Part shown: piece after piece, positions 19,301-27,116 of the stretch
Layout of the letters: every line of letters begins with the position of its first letter
How positions within the stretch are numbered: position 1 is the stretch's first letter
NCBI GenBank assembly: GCA_002716385.1
Contig: PBAX01000014.1
Location: 165,448 to 229,447, forward strand
Source: Phycisphaerae bacterium
GTDB taxonomy: Bacteria; Planctomycetota; Phycisphaerae; Phycisphaerales; SM1A02
Length of the DNA: 64,000 nt
Direction: 5' to 3'
The notes under the pieces: generated by a model
Database searches by the model: none
What the model was told of the DNA's origin: nothing
Seen by the model: only the letters and a program-made list of their open reading frames with translations
Translations under genes and position numbers: made by a program

Positions 19301-20626
19301 TCAGGCCGGAACCAGCAGTCGGGATTCGAATTCCTCGCGGAACTTGTTGACGACGGTTCGAGCCGCCCAGTTGTTGCCATCAGCCAGACCGCAGATCGTC
19401 GTACCGGGGATGATTCCCATCGAACCGGCGATCTCGAGAATCATGTCAAGATCCGCCGGCATGGCCTCGCCTCTCTCCAGCCTGACAAGCAGTTTGTAGA
19501 GCCACTGGGCACCCTCGCGACAAGGCGTGCACTGTCCGCATGATTCATTCTTGAAGAACCGGGCCACGTTTCTCGCAACCATCACCATGTCGGTGCTCTC
19601 ATCGAAGATGGCCGGACACGCCGTGCCAAGTCCCATGAGGTCGTACTTCTTGCCGATGTCGAAGTCCAGTTCCGCACCATACTGATCGGTGCCGAGGACA
19701 CCCATGCTGACACCGCCTGGAATACAGGCCTTGAATGCGCGGCCTCCACGAATGCCCTTGCAGTAGTCGTCGCTCTCAACGAGATCCCGAATGGACACGC
19801 CAAGTCCGACTTCGTAGACGCCGGGACGCTCGACATGACCGGAGACGCCGACCAGCTTGGTTCCATAGCTCGGTGGGCCACCGATGGAGGATTCCACACC
19901 GATCGACTTCCACCATTCGACACCCCGCTGCAGAATCGGTGGCACGGCCGCCAATGTCTCGACGTTGTTGACGATGGTCGGACGCCCGAACAGGCCCTTC
20001 ACCGCCGGGAATGGCGGCTTGATCCGGGGCCAGCCACGCTTGCCCTCGATCGCCTCCAGAAGACCGGTCTCCTCGCCGCAGATGTAGGCACCGGCACCCC
20101 GGTGGACATGACAGTCGACCGCGAACTTCACGGTCCCGTCCATCAATCCCTGCGATCCGAAGATCTTCGCGTCATAGGCTTCCTGAATGGCCGCTTCCAT
20201 GACCTCGGCCTGATGGTGGTATTCGCCTCGAATGAAGAAGAAGGCGGTATCCAGTTCGCAGGCCCAGCAGGCGATCGCGATGCCTTCGAGAATGAGATGG
20301 GGATCGAAGTCCACGAGCAGGCGGTCCTTGAAGGTGCCCGGCTCGGCTTCATCGCAATTGATGGCCAGATATCGCTTGCCGCCATCGGGAGCCGGAAGGA
20401 AGGACCACTTCATGCCGCATGGGAACCCGGCACCACCACGGCCTCGAAGCATCGAGTCCTTGACGATGTCGATGATCTCACCGCGTTCCATTCCGATGGC
20501 CTGCCTGAGTCCCTGATAGCCACCCCTCCTCACGAACTCCTCGTAGTGGACGATGTGGCGTGCCGCAGGATCAGCCCAGGGCCATGTCGGTATGCGTTCG
20601 CAGAGAACCGGTTCCTTCAGGAACAT
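19301..20626 (-). CDS. nuoF: NADH-quinone oxidoreductase subunit F
   Basis: A 441-residue subunit carrying FMN and one [4Fe-4S] cluster in the NADH-oxidising arm of respiratory complex I. The NADH/FMN site is visible as GRGGAGFPCGMKW and GAGAYICGEETGLLEAIEGK; the cluster ligands are the three cysteines of ESCGQCTPCREG plus one in GTTICGLAD. Length is normal. It is last in the cluster nuoD-nuoE-small ORF-nuoF and overlaps the small ORF by 10 bp, so translational coupling is likely. Subunit G, which completes the NADH module, is encoded separately at 30.9-32.6 kb. Confidence 0.96.
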   Translation of the reverse strand: MFLKEPVLCERIPTWPWADPAARHIVHYEEFVRRGGYQGLRQAIGMERGEIIDIVKDSMLRGRGGAGFPCGMKWSFLPAPDGGKRYLAINCDEAEPGTFKDRLLVDFDPHLILEGIAIACWACELDTAFFFIRGEYHHQAEVMEAAIQEAYDAKIFGSQGLMDGTVKFAVDCHVHRGAGAYICGEETGLLEAIEGKRGWPRIKPPFPAVKGLFGRPTIVNNVETLAAVPPILQRGVEWWKSIGVESSIGGPPSYGTKLVGVSGHVERPGVYEVGLGVSIRDLVESDDYCKGIRGGRAFKACIPGGVSMGVLGTDQYGAELDFDIGKKYDLMGLGTACPAIFDESTDMVMVARNVARFFKNESCGQCTPCREGAQWLYKLLVRLERGEAMPADLDMILEIAGSMGIIPGTTICGLADGNNWAARTVVNKFREEFESRLLVPA

Positions 20627-20835
20627 GACTGATCCTCCTTGGCATTGCCGTGATATTCGACTTCCTCGATCACGGTTCGACGAAGCGTGACATCGCCGTC
20701 ACGCGTCTCCTCGACGCTGCGGGCGACCTCTTCGGTCCTTGGCGCATCGACCTTGGTTCGAATTCCCTTGGCTATGTAGCCGGTGAATTCGCCGAGGCAT
20801 CGCATGATCGACTTTTTCTCGGTGCTGTCCGTCAT
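20617..20835 (-). CDS. Small hypothetical protein between nuoE and nuoF
   Basis: A 72-residue soluble protein with no recognised domain (MTDSTEKKSIMRCLGEFTGY at the start, two cysteines in all). It is rich in Glu, Arg, Lys and Thr and has no membrane segment. The ATG at 20835 shares its A with the TGA of nuoE (TGATG), and its own end overlaps the nuoF start by 10 bp; both junctions argue for a real, coupled gene. A GTG at 20838 is an alternative start. It may be an accessory or assembly factor of the NADH module, purely from position. Confidence 0.7.
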   Translation of the reverse strand: MTDSTEKKSIMRCLGEFTGYIAKGIRTKVDAPRTEEVARSVEETRDGDVTLRRTVIEEVEYHGNAKEDQSCS

Positions 20836-21365
20836 CACGCCCTACTCAGGTCATCGATGATTCGATCGACCCCCTCGATTGTCAGATTGTCGTGCCTTCG
20901 TTCATTGACCAGTGCACAGGGGGCCGTGTCGCACGAGCCCAGGCATTCCATGGCCAGCAACGTGAATCGACCGTCCTTGGTGGTCTCATGCGGTTCGATA
21001 CCCAGTTTGTTCCGGACATGATCGAGAATCGCCTGATGACCGCAGGCTTCGCAGGTCATCGACTGGCACACGCCGATGATGTGCTTGCCGGTCGGCTCGG
21101 TGTGGAACTCCTCGTAGAAGGTGACGGTGTCCAGGACATCCGACGGTTCGACTTCGAGGAATGTCGCGATCTCCTCCATCGCCTGAGGCGAGATCCATCC
21201 ATACCGATGCTGGACATCGTGACAGATCGGCATCAACGCACCCAATGATGTGGCGTATCGCGGCAGGAAGATCTCCCGGTACCGGGTCTTCATGTCATCG
21301 TTCAGCCAGGGCTCGTCCCGCCGCTCGATCTCCATCTTCGCTGATTGTTTTACTACCCAGGCCAT
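20835..21365 (-). CDS. nuoE: NADH-quinone oxidoreductase subunit E
   Basis: A 176-residue thioredoxin-fold subunit holding the [2Fe-2S] cluster N1a of complex I. The four ligands are seen as CQSMTC and CLGSC, about 37 residues apart, within the typical GKHIIGVCQSMTCEACG and LLAMECLGSCDTAPC context. The N-terminal helical part (YGWISPQAMEEIATFLEV) is normal. The first 24 residues extend beyond most homologues, so a start at Met11 or Met25 is possible. It lies 21 bp after nuoD and directly before the small coupled ORF and nuoF. Confidence 0.95.
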   Translation of the reverse strand: MAWVVKQSAKMEIERRDEPWLNDDMKTRYREIFLPRYATSLGALMPICHDVQHRYGWISPQAMEEIATFLEVEPSDVLDTVTFYEEFHTEPTGKHIIGVCQSMTCEACGHQAILDHVRNKLGIEPHETTKDGRFTLLAMECLGSCDTAPCALVNERRHDNLTIEGVDRIIDDLSRA

Positions 21366-21386
21366 GTACTACCCTGCCAGTCCTGA

Positions 21387-22676
21387 TCAGCGATCCAGTT
21401 CCGCCGCAATGACGTTGACGGAACCCAGCACGGCGACGAAATCCGCCAGCTGGTGTCCCTCAAGCATCTTCGCAAAGGCCTGGAAGTTTATGAATGATGG
21501 TGGGCGTACGCTTGCCCGCCATGGATTCTTGCCACCATCGGCAACAATGAAGAGTCCGTATTCCCCGTTTGGCGACTCGATCGCCGAATAGACCTCGCCA
21601 ACCGGTGCATTCCAGCCGCGGTTGGTCATGATCAGTTCGAAGTGCTGGATCGTCGCTTCGATGGATCCATACACGTCGCCCTTTTCCGGGATGTGCATCT
21701 TGCCGTCGGGACTCGAATTGATCGGTCCTCCCGGAATATCGTCGATCAGCTGCTTGATGATCGCCGAGCTCTGCTTCATTTCCTCCAACCGGACCAGATA
21801 CCGACACAGACAGTCGCCATCGGTCGCGATGGCTGGATTGAACTTGACGGCCTCGGCCCCTTGTCCATCCCAATCGTCCGCGAAGCACAGATATGGACTG
21901 TCCTTGCGAAGATCGCGACGAACACCCGAAGCACGAGCCAGTGGACCTGTCAGCGACCAGGCGGTCGCCTCCTGTTCGGTGACGACTCCGATTCCCTGAA
22001 CACGATCGATGAAGATTCGATTGCGATTCAGAAGCGTCTCCATGTCGTCGATGGCCTTGGGAAGTCGCTCATCAAGGAAGGTGTGAACCATCTTCTTGAA
22101 GATCGCCTCGTCCGGGATATCGCGCATCACTCCCCCGACCCGTGTGTAGTCGGGATGGAAACGCTGGCCCGAGAGGAAGTCCATGATGTCGTAGATGAAC
22201 TCTCGCTCATTGAATCCGTAGAGGAATGCCGTGAATGCGCCAAGATCGAGCGCGGCTGCGCCGACACACATCAGATGGCTCTGTATTCGGCCCAACTCGG
22301 ACAGGATCGTTCGGAGAACGGTGCATCGGGGCGTCAACGTCACATCGAACAACTTCTCAACCGCCTGATGCCAGGCGATGTCGTTGACGATGGGCGCGAC
22401 GTAATCCATTCGCGATGCCGTGCAGACGAACTGGTTGTAGTCCTGATGCTCCGCCAGCTTCTCGAACCCGCTGTGGAGGTATCCGATATGAGGGGTCGCC
22501 TGAACCACCCGCTCTCCATCCAGCTCAAGAATGACCCTCAATGTGGTATGGGTGGCCGGATGCTGGGGGCCAAAATTGAGAATCCAGCGATCGCCGGCGG
22601 TCACCTTGCGATCAAGGTATTCCACAGTCTCGATGTCGATGTCGTAGGCATCGGCTGGTTGGAGGGTATACGGCAT
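21387..22676 (-). CDS. nuoD: NADH-quinone oxidoreductase subunit D
   Basis: A 429-residue 49-kDa-type subunit of complex I that helps to form the quinone-binding site with NuoB. Conserved motifs: NFGPQHPATHTTLRVILEL, IGYLHSGFEKLAEHQDYNQ, SRMDYVAP, and the C-terminal PPSFINFQAF. It is the first gene in the cluster nuoD-nuoE-ORF-nuoF. nuoA, nuoB, nuoC and the membrane subunits are not in the window, and the upstream gene is an unrelated ABC permease, so the nuo genes are dispersed in this genome. Confidence 0.96.
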   Translation of the reverse strand: MPYTLQPADAYDIDIETVEYLDRKVTAGDRWILNFGPQHPATHTTLRVILELDGERVVQATPHIGYLHSGFEKLAEHQDYNQFVCTASRMDYVAPIVNDIAWHQAVEKLFDVTLTPRCTVLRTILSELGRIQSHLMCVGAAALDLGAFTAFLYGFNEREFIYDIMDFLSGQRFHPDYTRVGGVMRDIPDEAIFKKMVHTFLDERLPKAIDDMETLLNRNRIFIDRVQGIGVVTEQEATAWSLTGPLARASGVRRDLRKDSPYLCFADDWDGQGAEAVKFNPAIATDGDCLCRYLVRLEEMKQSSAIIKQLIDDIPGGPINSSPDGKMHIPEKGDVYGSIEATIQHFELIMTNRGWNAPVGEVYSAIESPNGEYGLFIVADGGKNPWRASVRPPSFINFQAFAKMLEGHQLADFVAVLGSVNVIAAELDR

Positions 22677-22731
22677 GAATAGAGCGTCCGAAGGAGTCCA
22701 AGTATATGGCAGGAGGGCCCCTCAGGGCCTG

Positions 22732-24459
22732 CTATACCCTGAAGATCGCGCCCATCTTCTTCCCAATCAGCACCGAAGCCCCCACCAATGTCACTGCCAG
22801 AAGGGCCATCGCCCAGACACCCATGGCACTGGCGATATAGGGGCCGTCCCCCAGTCGTTCAAAGAGAACGTAGATGGCCTTGGTGATGGGGTAGTCCCCT
22901 TCCCGCTGAGCCAGAATCAGGGAATCGCTGACTTCGAGCATGGCGAAGCTGAAGGCCAGAAGTGCGCCGGCAAGCAGATTGGCGACGATCAATGGCAGGA
23001 TGATCGTGCGAATGGCCCGAAGCCTGCCCGCTCCGAGATTCAGGGCGGCTTCCTCAAGTTCACCCGAGGTCTGTTCCAGCCCCGCAACCGTTGATCTCAC
23101 GACATATGGCAATCGACGAACCGCATAGGCGATCACAAGCAGCAGCATCGGATTCGGATCGGCCCCAACCACATCGATCAAGCCTTCCAGCGGATCGCCC
23201 TTGCCAAGTGGCCAAGAGAGAGACATGGCGACGTATCCGAAAGCCATGACAAGTCCCGGGACGGCCAGAGGCAGCATGGACAAGGCGTCCAGAAGACCTC
23301 TGCCCGGAATGGTGGTGCGGACGATCAGGTAGCCGATGCAGATCCCCAGAACGATGTCGACCCCCACCGCGAGCACTGAATAGAGGAGGCTGTTGTGGAT
23401 GGAACCGATCGCCAGATCATGTCCAAGCGCCTGGGAATAATGTCCAATCGTGAATTCCTGCGGGAACACGGATCTATACCAGGAGCCCTCGACGGAGAGA
23501 CTGGTGAGTACGACGCTGATGTGAGGCAGTATCGCAAGGAAGATGACGAAGGCGAAGAAACCGAAGACCAGCGTGCTACCGAATCCTCCAAGCCGCTTCG
23601 CCGTCGACTGAATGGAGGCCTTGGCGTACATCGTGTAGGCCTTGCCGCCGAATGCGAATTTACCCAGCACGTAGATACCAACCGCGACAAGCAACAGCAC
23701 CGCCGTCAACGCGTAGGGCTGTCTGGAATCGGCGATCTCCTTCAGACCGTTGAAGATCTGCACCGGCGTCACCTCCTGATAATCGAACATCAGAGGTGTG
23801 CCTAGTTCGGTGAATGACCAGATGAAGACGATCGTCGAACCGGCGAAGAGTCCCGGTCTGATCAGAGGCAGAATGATCTGGCGAAGACGTTGCCATGACG
23901 TGGCGCCGAGATTCTCCGCCGCTTCATCAAGGGCGGGATCGAGATTCGCGAGGGCAGCCACGGCATTGAGATAGAGAATCGGATACAGGTGAAGCGCCTC
24001 GATGAACACGATCGCCCAGAAACCGCCGTTTCCGATGAAGTCGATGCCTTCTGTTATGAAACCCATGTCGATCAGCAGCGCGTTGATCGCACCCGACTTC
24101 CCTAGAAGGTGCTGCAGGCCGATGGCGCCAACGAAGGGTGGCAGAATCAACGGCACAAGAACAAGCGCATTGAGAAACCCCTTCCCGCGAAACTCGTATC
24201 GAACCGAGCAGACCGCCAGAGGAATCCCGATGAGCAGGCAGGCAAGCGTCGTGCAAACAGCAATCGACAAGGCATTGAACAGACCACGCAGGGTCACGGG
24301 ATCACGAAACACCTCTGCGATGTGATAGAGCGTGAAGCCACCTTCAGCACCCTCGAATCCAGTGGCGACCACCAGCCAGATCGGCCAGGCGAGAAAGATG
24401 CCGAACCCTGCCAGCAGGGAGATCATCAGCAACCAGGGGATGGTTTTCGCACGTCGCAT
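22732..24459 (-). CDS. Iron(III)-type ABC transporter permease, two fused domains
   Basis: A permease of about 576 residues made of two BPD_transp_1 domains in tandem, as in FbpB/SfuB-type ferric iron importers. Each half has about six membrane segments and an EAA loop that docks on the ATPase: EAAENLGATSWQRLRQIILP in the first half, EAALNLGAGRLRAIRTIILP in the second. The ATG at 24459 is preferred; a longer frame begins with TTG at 24507 without a properly spaced ribosome site. Neither the substrate-binding protein nor the ATPase is adjacent, so iron is only the best guess for the substrate. It lies upstream of nuoD on the same strand. Confidence 0.88.
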   Translation of the reverse strand: MRRAKTIPWLLMISLLAGFGIFLAWPIWLVVATGFEGAEGGFTLYHIAEVFRDPVTLRGLFNALSIAVCTTLACLLIGIPLAVCSVRYEFRGKGFLNALVLVPLILPPFVGAIGLQHLLGKSGAINALLIDMGFITEGIDFIGNGGFWAIVFIEALHLYPILYLNAVAALANLDPALDEAAENLGATSWQRLRQIILPLIRPGLFAGSTIVFIWSFTELGTPLMFDYQEVTPVQIFNGLKEIADSRQPYALTAVLLLVAVGIYVLGKFAFGGKAYTMYAKASIQSTAKRLGGFGSTLVFGFFAFVIFLAILPHISVVLTSLSVEGSWYRSVFPQEFTIGHYSQALGHDLAIGSIHNSLLYSVLAVGVDIVLGICIGYLIVRTTIPGRGLLDALSMLPLAVPGLVMAFGYVAMSLSWPLGKGDPLEGLIDVVGADPNPMLLLVIAYAVRRLPYVVRSTVAGLEQTSGELEEAALNLGAGRLRAIRTIILPLIVANLLAGALLAFSFAMLEVSDSLILAQREGDYPITKAIYVLFERLGDGPYIASAMGVWAMALLAVTLVGASVLIGKKMGAIFRV

Positions 24460-24538
24460 TCGCCGGATTGTAGGGAGTACACGCCAGACCCGGTATTCCG
24501 GGCCCAATCAGTCGATCGGATGCCGGATCACCTCCGGA

Positions 24539-26122
24539 TCAGAGGTAGTTCAAGAGCTCGAGCAGGTCGTCGACATCGGTGTCCAGATCGCCATCGAGAT
24601 CCGATGGGCATCCGGTACAGACTCCATACTCGGCAAGAAGCTGGAGCAGGTCATCGACGTTGACCGTACCGTCGCCATTGATGTCGCCCGGAAGATCGAA
24701 CACATCCGGTTCACTGAAGTACCAGGCGATTCCGGCACGGGCATTGGACGCCCCGCCACCGTCCTCGAGCTGCAGCTGCAGTTGATACCGACCGGCAGCC
24801 AGTCCGCGGATATACAGGTGCTCGATGTTGTCGACGATGCTGGCGCTTCTGACATTTCCAGACTCGAATACCTCGGGACCACTTCCGACCATGCTTTCCG
24901 GTTCACCGTCGATATCGAGCTTGACCAGTTCGAGATTGAAATCGCCAAGTGTCCAGTTCGTGCCGAAGCCGATTGGGACCTGTCGATTCCACGTGGCCAC
25001 GATGGACACCTCGTCGACGGCCCCATTGAGGGTGAAGTTCCAGGTTCGCTTGTTGCCGACCAAGCAGAATGCACGGTCCCAACCCTGGAGCGATGCTTCC
25101 GGCGTCGTTGGTGGACTGACGCCACCGAACAGCTGGCCGCCGGACATGATCAGATGGTTCCTGTCGACATTGACCTGACCAGCGCCTTGGACATCATCCA
25201 GCGGACGAATGGTCAATCCACGATCAGTGCCGTTGTCGGATGGTTGGTTGGACCAGCTATTGTTGCCGATCGAATACTGATGGTCCGCACCCGCAAGCAG
25301 CACGGCCTTAACGACTTCAGGCTGCTCCCCATCTTCTCCCAGCGAGGTATCCGAACGAACCTGATCGACGAGCATGATCGCCGCGGATGTCACGACCGGC
25401 GTGGCGAAGCTCGTCAGGCTCGACTTGGCACAGATGTGGGGCTTCATACGACCACCGCCTTCGTATGCCAGATCGGTATCGGAGTAGTCATGGTTTCCAG
25501 AACGCAAACCGACACTGATCACGTTGAACGAGTGGTCCAGAAGCGGAAGGGTATCATTGTCGGGATCGTTATCGACGCCAACAGCCATGATGGTCTCGTC
25601 CCGATTGACCGAATAGTCGAGACGACGGAGAACGATCTGATCGTTGTTGACGCTACCGAAGGAACCAATCCATGAATGGTTCCATGTCTTGATCGGGGCA
25701 GGCATTGAAAGCGGTGGCGTCGATGATGAATAGTTGGCACGAAGAAAACCATCAAGACACCAGCCTGAAACCTCGTACAGATGGATCGGATCGGCGGAAG
25801 GCGTCATACTCTCGACTGTGCCGAAATATCGACTGCCGACGTTGTTCGCATGAGAAGACACACCGGGACTCCCCGGCCCCTGATCGATGATCGTATGAGC
25901 CGTGAAATTGGCATCACTCAGATTCAGACCGTAGTTGTCGCCATCCGCAGCTTCGACCATGCCGATGGTGAGGCCGCTGCCGTCGGGAACATTCTCGAAC
26001 CCGATTCGATCGATGAGGAGATTCCACCCTGCGGTTTCTCGAAAATCAGCAGTCGCCATCGTGGATGCCAGAAGACAAATGAACAGTGGTCCACTGAGTT
26101 TGATTGGCCTGATCCTCATCAT
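24539..26122 (-). CDS. Secreted subtilase-like (S8) protein with C-terminal dockerin
   Basis: A protein of about 527 residues with signal peptide MMRIRPIKLSGPLFICLLAS (cleavage near ATAD). Subtilisin-like landmarks follow in order: GSGLTIGMVEAADGDN (the usual catalytic Asp position is Glu57), SSHANNVGSRYFG (His91), TWNHSWIG (oxyanion Asn148) and LTSFATPVVTSAA (Ser238). About 200 residues of beta-rich sequence follow, resembling a P/jelly-roll domain. The end is a two-loop dockerin, DINGDGTVNVDDLLQLL and DLDGDLDTDVDDLLELL, joined by a CTGC pair. It could be a divergent active serine peptidase or a non-catalytic relative; the Asp-to-Glu change leaves this open. Confidence 0.8.
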   Translation of the reverse strand: MMRIRPIKLSGPLFICLLASTMATADFRETAGWNLLIDRIGFENVPDGSGLTIGMVEAADGDNYGLNLSDANFTAHTIIDQGPGSPGVSSHANNVGSRYFGTVESMTPSADPIHLYEVSGWCLDGFLRANYSSSTPPLSMPAPIKTWNHSWIGSFGSVNNDQIVLRRLDYSVNRDETIMAVGVDNDPDNDTLPLLDHSFNVISVGLRSGNHDYSDTDLAYEGGGRMKPHICAKSSLTSFATPVVTSAAIMLVDQVRSDTSLGEDGEQPEVVKAVLLAGADHQYSIGNNSWSNQPSDNGTDRGLTIRPLDDVQGAGQVNVDRNHLIMSGGQLFGGVSPPTTPEASLQGWDRAFCLVGNKRTWNFTLNGAVDEVSIVATWNRQVPIGFGTNWTLGDFNLELVKLDIDGEPESMVGSGPEVFESGNVRSASIVDNIEHLYIRGLAAGRYQLQLQLEDGGGASNARAGIAWYFSEPDVFDLPGDINGDGTVNVDDLLQLLAEYGVCTGCPSDLDGDLDTDVDDLLELLNYL

Positions 26123-26262
26123 GTCTGGAGCATCCTCTCGCCTAGGAAAAGGGACATTTGATGGTACCCCTCCTGTCGCCTGAATCAAGAAATTCAGGGA
26201 CGATATGAACGCACAAATAGATATCCGCTGCGAAGCAGGCGATTATCCCGCATCATTGGAAA

Positions 26263-26979
26263 TCAGCGGTCCGAAGACGTGGAATCAGCCGAGGCCGTCA
26301 CCACGACATCCTCGGACTTCAGACGCTGCTCGACTTCGTTCAACAATCGTCTCTCAGCCGGTTCATCTCTGGTCGTGGGTGTCCAGAACGTGACTGGATT
26401 CTCGTCCCAGACACCGTTTACAGGAACGTGATACGTGGTCGAACTTCCGATGAATGTCCATGTATTTCGTCGTTGACCGACGGTGTGGCCACGTTCCTCG
26501 AAAACCCATACACGCAGGTCCAGAGGCACCGTATCGGTGGTGAGATCCCATTGTGCATTCGTCATGCCCAGCAGATCGACCGGCGGAATGTCATCGCTCT
26601 GGGTACGAGGCGTGAACTCCGAACGGGTGAACTCGAATCGGGCTCGGAAGCGATTTCTCGCGAGCGTGTTCCGAATGGTCTGGTTGAAGTCCGCATTATC
26701 GGAGTACCAAGGCTCCAGAATGGATCCGGCAATGACCGGCTCGGTCTCGATGATGCCTGCCCTGCGATCGAGAAAGGCCGGGCGCATTCCATGCTCGCGA
26801 GCCACCTCGACCGCCGCATCGAAGGCGGCGGCGTAGTCCTCGGCCTGGATCGTGAGCATTTCCGGACCCTTGCTTCCGGCACAACCCATCCAGGTGCTAC
26901 AGACGGCCATCAGAAGTATTGCCCAGGAATGAATCCAAAAAGGCTTTGAATGCGTATAAAGAGGGGTTGGGCAGATCAC
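26263..26979 (-). CDS. Hypothetical lipoprotein
   Basis: A protein of about 238 residues with no recognised family. The hydrophobic stretch SWAILLMAVCSTW ends in a lipobox-like WMGC, followed by AGSKG, so the mature protein should be lipid-anchored. The GTG at 26979 is chosen because it gives a sensible signal peptide length; no strong ribosome site is visible, and an upstream ATG at 27048 would give an over-long leader. The mature part (EDYAAAFDAAVEVAREHGM) begins with a helix-strand unit, and later has RARFEFTRSEF and LRVWVFEERG strands. Function unknown. Confidence 0.7.
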   Translation of the reverse strand: MICPTPLYTHSKPFWIHSWAILLMAVCSTWMGCAGSKGPEMLTIQAEDYAAAFDAAVEVAREHGMRPAFLDRRAGIIETEPVIAGSILEPWYSDNADFNQTIRNTLARNRFRARFEFTRSEFTPRTQSDDIPPVDLLGMTNAQWDLTTDTVPLDLRVWVFEERGHTVGQRRNTWTFIGSSTTYHVPVNGVWDENPVTFWTPTTRDEPAERRLLNEVEQRLKSEDVVVTASADSTSSDR

Positions 26980-27116
26980 GATGATCAGTCTACCACTGCC
27001 GATGGCCAGAAGTTGGCCTTGAAGGGGCCCAGATGGGGTTTGAACCATTGACCGGCCACTTTCAGGAGGTAGGCTGAAGGGTCTGGTCCAGGCGTCGAAC
27101 GAGGAGTGCTAGATAC

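Noticed and set aside
21642..22682. 346-codon plus-strand open frame
   Set aside because: Antisense to nuoD, which is unambiguous.
24332..25675. 447-codon plus-strand open frame
   Set aside because: Antisense to the subtilase-like and permease genes, both of which have recognisable domains; no ribosome site.
27030..27070. tRNA-like T-arm on the minus strand (GGTTCAAACCCC)
   Set aside because: The flanking bases do not pair into a five-base T-stem, and no anticodon, D-arm or acceptor stem can be built around it.
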